A stretch of DNA of 11,616 nucleotides, from NCBI GenBank assembly GCA_018260275.1, contig JAGLBK010000076.1:1-11616 (forward strand), read 5' to 3'. Numbering within the stretch: position 1 is the first letter of the stretch; every line of letters begins with the position of its first letter. The stretch is from Deinococcus sp. Lineage in GTDB: Bacteria; Deinococcota; Deinococci; Deinococcales; Deinococcaceae. Below are positions 1 to 7,550 of the stretch, in pieces. A program made the position numbers and the translations under genes. Under the pieces are notes generated by a model that was not told where the DNA came from, did not search any database, and was given only the letters and a program-made list of their open reading frames with translations.

Positions 1-115
1 AGGGTACTGAGGGCGCTGCATCGCCCCATCATCCCGCCGGGTCTATGCGAACAATAGGACGCGCCGCGCATTTGCCCCAGGGCTGGCCGCCCGCCCAGCG
101 TTCAGACAAAGTGGC

Positions 116-1234
116 TCAGAAGAAGCGGCTCACGTCGCGCAGCACCACGAACACGGTCAGCAGCATCACGAAGGCGAAGCCCGCGAAGTTGATCGCCTGC
201 TCCTGGCTGAAGGTCAGTGGGCTGCCTTTGATGGCCCCGATGAAGGCCAGCAGGATGCGCCCGCCGTCCAGCCCCGGAATGGGAATCAGGTTGAAAAAGG
301 CCAGCGACAGGTTGAGCATGATCGCCACCTGCACCAGTGCCCAGGGGCTGAGCGCGGCGGCTCGGCTGACGATCTCGGCGGTGCCGATGGGGCCGCTGAC
401 GCTCTGGTCCTGCGACAGATTCAGCGTCAGGAAGCGCCCGAACAGGTTGCCGAACGCCTTGAGCACCTGCGGCACGGCGTTGACGGTGGTCTTGACCGAC
501 AGGTTCAGTGCGGCGGGCACGCTGACGGGCTGCACGTCGGGGCCGTACTGGATGCCCAGCAACTGCTTTTTGCCGTTCAGGTTCGGGGTCCAGTCGAAGG
601 CCACTTCCTTGCTGACGCCCTGGCGCTCGACCGTAAATCGGTGCGGCCCGGCGTGCCCCAGCACCTCGCGCACGCCCTCCCATCCCGCGACTTCCTGGCC
701 GTTTATTTTGAGGGTGTCTGGCAGCTTTCGCCCGTCGATGCCCGTAATTATGTCGCCGGAGTGCAGGCCGATTTTCTGGGCCTGCGAGTGCTCGACCACC
801 TTTTCGATGCGGGCGCGGTCGGGGGTCGGCATTCCCTGCGAGCTGAACAGCGCCGTCATGAGGCCCAGTGCCAGCACGAGGTTCATCAGTGGCCCGGCCA
901 GGATGACCGCGACCTTGCCGGGCAGCCGCAGCCCCGCGTAGCCGTGCGTGGGCGAACGCAGGGTGCCATCCAGCCCTTCTACCGGGGCCATGCCGTCGAT
1001 TTCCACGTAACCGCCGATGGGCAGCGCCGAGATGCGCCACTCGGTGCCGTGCCAGTGTTTACGCAGCAGCACCGGCCCCATGCCCACGCTGAACGACCCC
1101 ACCGCCACGCCCTGCATCCGCGCCAGCGTGTAGTGCGCCAGTTCGTGCAGGAAGGTGGCTGCGCCCAGGATAAGCACCGTCCAGAGCAGTCCCAGTGGCG
1201 TCAACGAGGCGGTCAGCCCCTGGATAAAGGTCAT
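116..1234 (-). CDS. rseP: RseP-like site-2 zinc metalloprotease (M50)
   Basis: A 372-residue intramembrane protease of the S2P/RseP family, expected in the cytoplasmic membrane. Family members cut membrane-anchored substrates such as anti-sigma factors or leftover signal peptides; the substrate here is unknown. The zinc site HELAH (H30, E31, H34) lies in the first membrane segment (about 13-35), followed by a VGMGP loop. A second hydrophobic segment spans about 105-130, a single PDZ-like region about 138-215, and the third zinc ligand is in NLIPIPGLDGG (D323). A last membrane segment is at about 345-366. One PDZ rather than the two of E. coli RseP matches shorter homologues. The ATG overlaps the dxr stop (ATGA), so translation is probably coupled; the upstream GGGG run is only a weak ribosome binding site. 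An in-frame upstream extension would lie inside dxr and was rejected. Confidence 0.95.
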   Translation of the reverse strand: MTFIQGLTASLTPLGLLWTVLILGAATFLHELAHYTLARMQGVAVGSFSVGMGPVLLRKHWHGTEWRISALPIGGYVEIDGMAPVEGLDGTLRSPTHGYAGLRLPGKVAVILAGPLMNLVLALGLMTALFSSQGMPTPDRARIEKVVEHSQAQKIGLHSGDIITGIDGRKLPDTLKINGQEVAGWEGVREVLGHAGPHRFTVERQGVSKEVAFDWTPNLNGKKQLLGIQYGPDVQPVSVPAALNLSVKTTVNAVPQVLKAFGNLFGRFLTLNLSQDQSVSGPIGTAEIVSRAAALSPWALVQVAIMLNLSLAFFNLIPIPGLDGGRILLAFIGAIKGSPLTFSQEQAINFAGFAFVMLLTVFVVLRDVSRFF

Positions 1235-2403
1235 GTGCGGCCCCCGTTGAGTGAACTGCTCAGTTCGGTCGCTCTGGCTCTGGCCCAGGCGTCGGTCTGC
1301 GCCAGAGTGTCCCAGGTCAGCTGGCCCGCCGGGGTTTCGTCCAGCACCCGTTCCAGCAGTCGGGGGATGTCCAGAAAGCCGATTCTGCCGCCCAGGAAAG
1401 CCTCCACCGCGATTTCGTCGGCGGCGTTCAGGGCCACGGGCAGCAGCCCGCCCGCCTCGCCCGCCCGGTATGCCAGCGCCAGACACGGAAAACGCTGGAG
1501 GTCAGGTGCACGAAATTCCCAGGTGCCCAGCAGCGGCCAGCCCAAGTGCCCGGCGACCTCCGGCCCTCGTTTAGCTCCGCGTACGTCGCCGGGGCGCTGC
1601 ATGCCGGTCGGGGCGGCATCTATGGCGTAGGCAATCGGCAGGCGCATGTCGGCGGGGCCAAACTGCGCCTTCAGGCTGCCGTCGTGGAACCTGACCGCCG
1701 CGTGCACGATGCTCTGCGGATGCACCACCACGCCCACCTGAGACAGCGGCAGGCCGTACAGGCTGGCGCATTCCATGACTTCCAGCCCCTTGTTCATGAG
1801 GCTGGCGCTGTCGATGGTCACTTTCGGCCCCATGTTCCACGAAGGGTGCCTTAGCGCCTGCTCCGGCGTCACGCCGCTCAGGTCGTCCGGTCCGTCGCCG
1901 AAGGGGCCGCCCGAAGCAGTCAGAATGACTTCCGCCACGTCGGCCATGTGTTCCCCGGTCAGACACTGGTACACGCCCGTATGCTCGGAGTCCACCGGCA
2001 CCACCCGGCCGCCGCCCACCGCCGCCGCTTCCCACATCAGGTGCGAGGCCGTCACCATCGCTTCCTTGGTCGCCAGCGCTACCGCCTGCCCATGCTCCAG
2101 CGCCGCGCGGGTGGGGGCCAGCCCGATCAGGCCCGACATGGCGTTTACGACCACGTCGGCGGGGTGTGCGGCGGCCTCCGAGGGGTCGCAGATCAGCTGC
2201 ACATCCGGCAGAAGGGCTTTGGCCTCGGCGTACACGCTGGCATCCACGCTGACCAGTTGGGGTCTGAACTCCTGCACCTGCTGCCGCAGCAAGTCCAGAT
2301 TGCGCCCGGCGGCCAGCGCCACCACGTCATAGCTGCGCTCCCGCGCCACGTCCAGCGCCTGCGTGCCGATACTGCCTGTGCTGCCTAGAACCGAGAGCTT
2401 CAT
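1231..2403 (-). CDS. dxr: 1-deoxy-D-xylulose 5-phosphate reductoisomerase
   Basis: A 390-residue cytosolic enzyme that converts 1-deoxy-D-xylulose 5-phosphate to 2-C-methyl-D-erythritol 4-phosphate with NADPH, the committed step of the MEP isoprenoid pathway. The N-terminal GSTGSIG (7-13) is the NADPH loop. Metal ligands are D138 and E140 in PVDSEH and E208 in NKGLEVMEC. LTASGGPF (161-168) and the flexible-loop HPSWNMG (186-192) bind substrate. Length is normal for the family. The usual NKE of the LANKE motif reads TKE here (111-114 ATKE). The start at MKLSVLG fits the family N-terminus; a longer frame would run into the upstream terminator. It has no good ribosome binding site but a TAGCAT box 8 bases upstream, suggesting a leaderless message. 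It forms a two-gene unit with rseP. The cdsA and uppS genes often found beside it are not in this window. Confidence 0.97.
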   Translation of the reverse strand: MKLSVLGSTGSIGTQALDVARERSYDVVALAAGRNLDLLRQQVQEFRPQLVSVDASVYAEAKALLPDVQLICDPSEAAAHPADVVVNAMSGLIGLAPTRAALEHGQAVALATKEAMVTASHLMWEAAAVGGGRVVPVDSEHTGVYQCLTGEHMADVAEVILTASGGPFGDGPDDLSGVTPEQALRHPSWNMGPKVTIDSASLMNKGLEVMECASLYGLPLSQVGVVVHPQSIVHAAVRFHDGSLKAQFGPADMRLPIAYAIDAAPTGMQRPGDVRGAKRGPEVAGHLGWPLLGTWEFRAPDLQRFPCLALAYRAGEAGGLLPVALNAADEIAVEAFLGGRIGFLDIPRLLERVLDETPAGQLTWDTLAQTDAWARARATELSSSLNGGRT

Positions 2404-2411
2404 CGGCCCGT

Positions 2412-2417
2412 ATGCTA
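2412..2417 (-). promoter_or_regulatory. Putative -10 box for leaderless dxr transcript
   Basis: On the minus strand TAGCAT fits TANNNT and ends 8 bases before the dxr ATG, so transcription would start at or next to the start codon. No convincing -35 box is visible. The arrangement repeats at argJ, hemE and the propeller gene, which raises confidence that it is real. Confidence 0.5.
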
Positions 2418-2490
2418 AAGGTTCGCTGTGAACGCCGCCGTATTCAGAGCACAGAGTTGTTTTCTGGGTTGTTTGCTGGCCACCTGTTGC

Positions 2491-2532
2491 CAAAGAAAAA
2501 ACCGCACCTTCCCTAAGGAGAGTGCGGTTTTG
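2491..2532 (-). terminator. Rho-independent terminator after the winged-helix gene
   Basis: A 10-bp perfect stem pairs 2498-2507 with 2522-2531, core ACCGCAC/GTGCGGT. The 14-base interval can fold further (2508-2511 with 2517-2520). Read on the minus strand the hairpin is followed by TTTTTTCTTT, the expected U-tract, 15 bases past the stop of the gene at 2547. It isolates that gene from dxr. On the plus strand only TTTTG follows, so it is mainly a minus-strand terminator. Confidence 0.88.
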
Positions 2533-2546
2533 TTGTAGGGCGTCGC

Positions 2547-3089
2547 TCAGGCGCTGACGGCCACTTTCTTCTTACTGGAGGCCTTTTCCTTCTCTTTGTC
2601 TTTATCCTTGTCCTTGTCGGCGGGCTGTTCCTGGCCCAGCGCCTGCGTTTCCTTGAGCCGGAAGATGACCAGGCTGCCCACGAAGGTGCAGGTGATCTGG
2701 CCGTGCGCGTTGAGCAGGCTCAGGGCGGCCATCACGTCTTCACGGGTCATGCGGAGTTGGTCGCTCATGTATAGGGCGCTGTCGGCGCGGCCTTCGAGGT
2801 AATCGCGCACGCGCAGGGCGTCGGCGGTCAGCGGGGTGGCGGGCACGTCGGCCAGACCGGGGTCGGCCATGCCGTACACGGCGCGGGTGCCGGTGCCGGG
2901 CAGGCGGCGCACCCGGCCCTGATCGAGCAGGCTGGCGAGGGCCGCCCGCAGGTGCGAAAGGGCCAGACCGGTCGTCTTGGCGAGTTCGGTTTCGACCCAT
3001 TCGGGCTTGCTTTCCAGCGCCTTGAGCACCAGCTTTTCGTTGGCGCGGCGGGTTTCTTGGAGGTCTTCGAGGGTGGGGGGGTTAAACAT
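2547..3089 (-). CDS. Tandem winged-helix-like protein with charged C-terminal tail
   Basis: A 180-residue protein not assigned to a named family. Residues about 12-72 read like a winged helix-turn-helix (ELAKTTGLALSHLRAALASL followed by a GRVRRLP wing and AVYG strand). Residues about 86-146 look like a second one (LRMTREDVMAALSLLNAHG, then strands ITCTF and LVIFRL). The tail from about 157 alternates Lys with Asp/Glu (DKDKDKDKEKEK, then SSKKK), a disordered region like those of nucleic-acid-associated proteins. DNA binding is inferred from helix pattern only. No signal peptide or membrane segment is seen. ATG is preceded by GGAGG at 7 bases, unlike the leaderless neighbours. It is followed directly by a terminator and is probably monocistronic. 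A MarR- or FeoC-like regulator is one alternative; a small nucleoid-type protein is another. Confidence 0.85.
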   Translation of the reverse strand: MFNPPTLEDLQETRRANEKLVLKALESKPEWVETELAKTTGLALSHLRAALASLLDQGRVRRLPGTGTRAVYGMADPGLADVPATPLTADALRVRDYLEGRADSALYMSDQLRMTREDVMAALSLLNAHGQITCTFVGSLVIFRLKETQALGQEQPADKDKDKDKEKEKASSKKKVAVSA

Positions 3090-3408
3090 GCGCTATCCTC
3101 CGGGGGACACCACGTCAGGAACGGCCAGATACAGCCAGTTGCCCCTGTCGCAGAAAGAAAAAATCAGAGTTAATAATCAATATGGGGAAGTAGTGCGCCT
3201 TTACGCGCAACTTTCCTAGTATGACCCTTTTCCTCTCATTTTTCATGAGGGGAAGCTCAGGAACGGCCCTGCCCGTGCGCCGGAAAGTACCGGGCAGACG
3301 GCGGAACTTCATATGGCCTAAAGCGAGTGGGAACAAAACGGATTGCGGACGTGAAGTGGACAGGCCAGTTCTATCCTGAGTTGTCCACGAAACAAACGGC
3401 AGTCCGTA
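3090..3408. other. Intergenic region between argJ and the winged-helix gene
   Basis: 319 bases with no supported gene. It is less GC-rich than its surroundings around 3151-3190. Small inverted repeats are present: 3194-3198/3205-3209 (TGCGC, 6-base loop), 3232-3239/3245-3252 (8 bp, one G-T pair, 5-base loop), 3269-3275/3291-3297 (CTGCCCG, 15-base gap) and 3356-3362/3382-3388 (GTGGACA, 19-base gap, inner CAG/CTG). None is followed by a convincing T-run on the minus strand, so I cannot name an argJ terminator. The promoter of the downstream gene should lie here but no clear -35/-10 pair was found. No tRNA or classic riboswitch fold was recognised. Confidence 0.5.
3097..3101 (-). promoter_or_regulatory. 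Ribosome binding site of the winged-helix gene
   Basis: GGAGG on the minus strand, 7 bases before the ATG at 3089. It fixes this start and shows that this message has a 5' leader. Confidence 0.8.
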
Positions 3409-4572
<1,164 letters not shown>

Positions 4573-4579
4573 TGCTCAG

Positions 4580-4585
4580 AGTGTA
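4580..4585 (-). promoter_or_regulatory. Putative -10 box for leaderless argJ transcript
   Basis: Minus-strand TACACT (TANNNT) followed by 7 bases and the argJ ATG. No purine-rich ribosome binding site lies between, so the start is probably leaderless. No clear -35 is seen in the C-rich sequence upstream. Confidence 0.6.
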
Positions 4586-4624
4586 ATGCGGGGGTGGTTG
4601 GGGGCGTGGGGGATGTGTAAATGA

Positions 4625-4716
4625 GGGGGCGTATCCCCACCTCCCAGCCCCCTAACCGGCTGGGCAGGGGGAGTAACGCTCTCCTGCTGAGCTTTGCAAG
4701 TCCGCTGAGGAGGTGG
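4625..4716. repeat. Palindromic intergenic repeat-like block upstream of argJ
   Basis: A GC-rich block with nested inverted repeats: CCACCTCC (4637-4644) against GGAGGTGG (4709-4716), and CCCAGCC (4643-4649) against GGCTGGG (4658-4664) with an 8-base loop. It looks like the small non-coding repeats reported in Deinococcus genomes, but only one copy is in this window, so family membership is inferred. It lies just upstream of the argJ -10 box. Confidence 0.5.
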
Positions 4717-4876
4717 AGGCTGCTCCGGGCGACTGGCAAACCTGGAAGTTGCGCCCGGCGGGGCTTTGGACACGAAACGTCCGGGCACGGTTCCCAGGCC
4801 CGTGCGCTCCGCGCCCGACGGCCCTGGTGGCCCTGTGCGGTGACGCGCAAGGTGTGCCGGAGATGGGGAACGCTCA
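4717..4876. other. Intergenic stretch between the repeat block and the MITE
   Basis: 160 bases with no supported gene. GCACGG/CCGTGC (4785-4790/4800-4805) is a weak 6-bp inverted repeat. Short open frames on both strands through here lack family resemblance or start signals. It probably continues the same repeat-rich spacer. Confidence 0.35.
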
Positions 4877-5065
4877 GAGCGTGTTTATAAAGGGTCAGGA
4901 AGTTTTTTTAAGTTGCGATGCAGACGCGGTTTTCTGACCCTCGCCCCTTGTGGGAGAGGGCCTCGCGTAGCGAGGGGTGAGGGGGCGACCGGGCAAACTT
5001 TAACGCCCTAGACAACGAAATACTAATTAGGTGTGTTTTGTGGAGAAAACTTTATAAACACGCTC
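4877..5065. mobile_element. MITE-like element, 189 bp, with 16-bp terminal inverted repeats
   Basis: The ends are perfect inverted repeats, GAGCGTGTTTATAAAG at 4877-4892 and its complement CTTTATAAACACGCTC at 5050-5065. The element is flanked on both sides by TCA (4874-4876 and 5066-5068), a 3-bp target duplication. It has no room for a transposase, so it would be a non-autonomous element moved in trans. Ends beginning GAG and a TNA target are typical of IS5-family groups (IS1031/IS427), which is my best guess for the partner transposase. The right-hand TCA is the complement of the hemG TGA stop, so the insertion fell on the stop codon and recreated it. The interior holds a copy of the palindromic repeat also found between hemH and hemG. 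Confidence 0.82.
4938..4983. repeat. GC-rich palindromic repeat, copy 1, inside the MITE
   Basis: Arms 4938-4950 and 4971-4983 pair over 13 positions with two G-T wobbles. An alternative inner hairpin is CCTCGC gta GCGAGG (4961-4975). It aligns base by base with copy 2 at 6487-6534 through CCCTC-n-CCCCTTG-n-GGG-n-GAGGGCCT, so both belong to one family. Such repeats are common in Deinococcus intergenic DNA. Confidence 0.7.
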
Positions 5066-6427
5066 TCAGGCTGGGGCTTGAACTTGAACAGCCGCGGCCA
5101 CTTCCCGCGCCGCTGTACGCCCGGCATTCACGCAATCGGGGATACCGACGCCCGTATAACTCGCGCCCGCCACCTGCACATTTGGCGGCAGCGCGGCGCG
5201 GATGCGGGCCAGATGCTCCAGATGCCCCACCTGATACGCCGGATTCTTGCCGCGCCAGTCGGCGTAGGCGTGCCAGAGGGGTTCGCCCTGTGCGCCGAAC
5301 AGCCGGGCGACTTCATGAACCGCCTCGGCGTAGGCTTTTTGCGGCTCCAAATCCTTGAAAAAGACCCGCAGCAGCACATGGTCGTCGGGGGCGCGTCCGT
5401 GCAGCTTCGCCGAGTGGACGGTGATGGCCTTCATGTGAATGCCCTCGTCGGCGGCGACTTGCAGGCCGTGCAGGTGCATGTCGCGGGGAAACTGGTCAGC
5501 GCGGTAGGCCAGGATGACCGCCACCGAGCCGTTGGCCTTCAGTTCGCCCACCAGCGCCGAAGCCTCCGGAAAACTCTGGCGCAGCATCGGCGCAGCGTAC
5601 CAGGCGGGCGTGGTGAGGATGACACCGCTGCCTACGATTTTCTCGCTACCAGCAATCGTGACTTCATCGGGGTGAACTTGCAGCACGGGGGTATGTAGGC
5701 GTACATCCCCGGTCAGCTTGGCGGCTACCGCGTTCGCCAGCGCACTCATCCCCCCCTTGAACGACCCGAAAATCGGCCCCTGGGCGCGGGGCGTGGCGCG
5801 GCTACCCTTGATGACGCTGCCGTATTTCTGTTCCAGCGCCAGAAATTGCGGAAACGCCGCTTTCATGCTCAGCTCGTGCGGGTTGGCGACGTAAATCCCG
5901 GCGGCCAGCGGCACGATAAAGTTCATGGCCTCCGCGCCAAAGCGCCGGGTGATGAAGTCGGCCAGCGACTCATCCTCGTCGGTGGGCGGTTTAGGCGGAA
6001 TGTGCTGCTCGTCCAGCATCCGCTGCAAACCTTCGGGCGAGAGGACGCCGCTTTGCAGAAAGCACTGGTCGTCCAGGGGCACGAACATTTTCAGGTTCTG
6101 CGGAAAGTCCAGCAGTTGCCCACCGCGCAGGAAATACAGCTTTTTGGTGTCCTCGCGCGGGTGGATGATTTCGGGTTCCAGGCCAACCTCGTAGGCCAGT
6201 TCCAGCGCCCAGGGCTTGCCCAGGATGAAGGCGTCGGCGGCCTTTTCCACCAGAAAGCCGTCGTCGGTCTGCTCGGATTGCACCTTGCCGCCGAAGTAGT
6301 CGCCCGCTTCCAGCAGGACATACGGCATGCCGCGCTGCTGAAGCTCCCAGGCAGCGGCGAGTCCGGTGAGGCCCGCGCCGATGATGATGATGGGGAGAGT
6401 GGGGTTAGTTGCGGTGGAGTTGGTCAC
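5066..6427 (-). CDS. hemG: HemY-type proto-/coproporphyrinogen oxidase (FAD)
   Basis: A 453-residue FAD enzyme of the HemY class (also called hemY or cgoX), unrelated to the flavodoxin-like HemG of E. coli. It oxidises protoporphyrinogen IX or coproporphyrinogen III to the porphyrin with oxygen. The N-terminal Rossmann motif is GAGLTG (17-22), with E40 ending the second strand and GGK at 46-48. DGFLVEKAADAFI (56-68) and the C-terminal GASYTGVGIPDCVNAGR are family signatures. Last gene of hemE-hemH-hemG, 140 bases after hemH. The start is GTG, with GGGAGG 8 bases upstream inside a repeat hairpin. The stop TGA coincides with the target duplication of the adjacent MITE, leaving the protein end intact. 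Thermus has a HemQ/ChdC homologue, so coproporphyrinogen is a reasonable substrate guess. Confidence 0.93.
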   Translation of the reverse strand: MTNSTATNPTLPIIIIGAGLTGLAAAWELQQRGMPYVLLEAGDYFGGKVQSEQTDDGFLVEKAADAFILGKPWALELAYEVGLEPEIIHPREDTKKLYFLRGGQLLDFPQNLKMFVPLDDQCFLQSGVLSPEGLQRMLDEQHIPPKPPTDEDESLADFITRRFGAEAMNFIVPLAAGIYVANPHELSMKAAFPQFLALEQKYGSVIKGSRATPRAQGPIFGSFKGGMSALANAVAAKLTGDVRLHTPVLQVHPDEVTIAGSEKIVGSGVILTTPAWYAAPMLRQSFPEASALVGELKANGSVAVILAYRADQFPRDMHLHGLQVAADEGIHMKAITVHSAKLHGRAPDDHVLLRVFFKDLEPQKAYAEAVHEVARLFGAQGEPLWHAYADWRGKNPAYQVGHLEHLARIRAALPPNVQVAGASYTGVGIPDCVNAGRTAAREVAAAVQVQAPA

Positions 6428-6430
6428 ACG

Positions 6431-6478
6431 CCCCCCCTCCCGCTGCTTCGCAGCGCCCTCCCCCGCAGGTGGGGAGGG
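6431..6478. repeat. Palindromic block abutting the hemG start
   Basis: Contains the hairpin GCTGC ttc GCAGC (6442-6454) and the perfect 8-bp stem CCCTCCCC/GGGGAGGG (6456-6463/6471-6478, 7-base loop). It lies between the palindromic repeat copy 2 and the hemG GTG and would be transcribed in the hem message. Confidence 0.7.
6436..6441 (-). promoter_or_regulatory. Likely ribosome binding site of hemG, within repeat DNA
   Basis: Minus-strand GGGAGG, 8 bases before the GTG at 6427. It is part of the GC-rich palindromic block, next to a GCTGC/GCAGC hairpin at 6442-6454, so repeat folding could affect hemG translation. Confidence 0.5.
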
Positions 6479-6486
6479 TCTTTACA

Positions 6487-6534
6487 CCCTCTCCCCTTGC
6501 GGGGGAGGGCCTTGCCGCAGGCAAGGGGAGGGGG
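6487..6534. repeat. GC-rich palindromic repeat, copy 2, between hemH and hemG
   Basis: Arms 6487-6500 and 6521-6534 pair at 14 positions (one T-G wobble). A competing inner hairpin is CCTTGCC gca GGCAAGG (6510-6526). It is the same family as the copy inside the MITE at 4938-4983. It sits in the 140-base hemH-hemG spacer, where it could attenuate transcription or stabilise the upstream message; neither is shown by the sequence. Confidence 0.75.
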
Positions 6535-6567
6535 GGCCACCCAGCAAACCCAAAGAAACTATTCCCC

Positions 6568-7521
6568 TCACACCAGCTCCGCCGCCTGACGCTCAATCAC
6601 ACTCGCCAGCGTCCCGATAAACAGCGGGTCGGTATTCAGCGCGGGCGGGCGCACCAGCCGCATTCCCAACTCCTGCGCGACTTCCTGCGCGGCAATGTCG
6701 ATGTCGAACAGGATTTCCACGTGGTCGGAGACGAAGCCCACCGGCACGCTGACCACCTTTTTCACGCCTTTTTCGGCCAGAGCGCGGAGGTGTTCGTCGA
6801 GCTGCGGCCCCAGCCACGGCTCCGGGCTGCGGCCCGCCGACTGGAAGCTCCATGACCACTGGTCATCGCGCAGGCCCGCCTGGGCCGCCACCAGCTTGGC
6901 CGACTCCATCAGCTGGTCGGCGTAGGGGTCGCCCTCCTTGATAATCCGCACCGGCAGGCTGTGGGCCGAGAGCACCACATGCACGTCGTCGCGTTCGCCT
7001 TCGGGCCACTCGGCAATGCCGCCGCGCACGCGGTCAGCCAGCGCCGTGATGTAACCGGGTTCGGTGTGGTAGTCGTTGATAAAAGCAAAATCGATGTGCC
7101 CGTGATTCATTTTCAGCGCGGCCTTGATTTTCTTCTGGTACTTTTCCACGCTCATGGACGAATAATGCGGGGCCAGCACGATGGCGATGGCCTGCTCGAT
7201 GCCGTCGTCCAGCATGTCGCGCACGGCGTCCTCGATCCAGGGCGACCAGTGCCGCATCCCGATGTACGCTTTCAGCGGGCGGCCTGTCGACTCCAGCGCC
7301 TGCATGGTGGCGTCCACCTGAGCGCGGGTAAATTCGGGCAGCGGCGATTTGCCCCCAATCAGGCGGTAGTTGTTAGAAATCTCGTCCAGCACGGCGTGGC
7401 CGGTGACGCGCCCGGCGCGGATGTCGGCGAGGTAGCCGGGCATCTCTTCCAGGTTCTCGGGGCCGCCGTAGGCCATGAAGAGGATGCCGAGGGGTTTGTG
7501 TTCATTGTTTGGGGTGGTCAT
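6568..7521 (-). CDS. hemH: Ferrochelatase (proto- or coproporphyrin)
   Basis: A 317-residue enzyme that inserts ferrous iron into porphyrin, either protoporphyrin IX (HemH) or coproporphyrin III (CpfC). The start region LGILFMAYGGPENLEEM (Y18) resembles the B. subtilis enzyme's MAYG loop. The catalytic His is in SAHSLP (H187), followed by GDPY (197-200), and the conserved acidic residue is in GFVSDHVEILFDID (E269). FQSAGRSPEPWLGP (226-239) is another signature. Length is typical of monofunctional bacterial forms with no C-terminal extension. No cysteine is present in the protein, so it lacks the Cys-ligated iron-sulfur cluster of some homologues. ATG is preceded by AGGAG at 4 bases, and hemE ends 29 bases upstream. 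A longer upstream frame lies inside hemE and was rejected. Confidence 0.96.
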   Translation of the reverse strand: MTTPNNEHKPLGILFMAYGGPENLEEMPGYLADIRAGRVTGHAVLDEISNNYRLIGGKSPLPEFTRAQVDATMQALESTGRPLKAYIGMRHWSPWIEDAVRDMLDDGIEQAIAIVLAPHYSSMSVEKYQKKIKAALKMNHGHIDFAFINDYHTEPGYITALADRVRGGIAEWPEGERDDVHVVLSAHSLPVRIIKEGDPYADQLMESAKLVAAQAGLRDDQWSWSFQSAGRSPEPWLGPQLDEHLRALAEKGVKKVVSVPVGFVSDHVEILFDIDIAAQEVAQELGMRLVRPPALNTDPLFIGTLASVIERQAAELV

Positions 7522-7525
7522 GGCG

Positions 7526-7530
7526 CTCCT
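7526..7530 (-). promoter_or_regulatory. Ribosome binding site of hemH
   Basis: Minus-strand AGGAG, 4 bases before the ATG at 7521, in the 29-base hemE-hemH gap. It fits an internal operon gene that needs its own ribosome entry. Confidence 0.75.
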
Positions 7531-7550
7531 GTAAGTCGGTGGAATGGGTT

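Noticed and set aside
45..1040. Long open frames on both strands overlapping rseP
   Set aside because: They lie across a protease with full family motifs. High GC keeps alternative frames open, and their sequences are low-complexity Arg/Pro/Gly-rich.
2404..2493. N-terminal extension of dxr to 2493
   Set aside because: It would reach the terminator, and the family N-terminus is MKLSVLGSTGSIG at 2403, with a -10 box just upstream.
3160..3185. Possible radiation/desiccation response motif in AT-rich DNA
   Set aside because: The sequence is not a convincing 17-bp palindrome of the DdrO-type; the similar AT-rich stretch at 11534-11556 also fails.
3115..3336. 73-codon minus-strand frame in the argJ downstream gap
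   Set aside because: No ribosome binding site, no family resemblance, and it overlaps AT-rich spacer and inverted repeats.
4621..4937. Short plus- and minus-strand frames upstream of argJ
   Set aside because: They run through palindromic repeats and into the MITE, with no start signals or protein-like features.
4625..4983. CRISPR-like repeat array
   Set aside because: The repeats are single palindromic units without regular spacers, and no cas gene is present.
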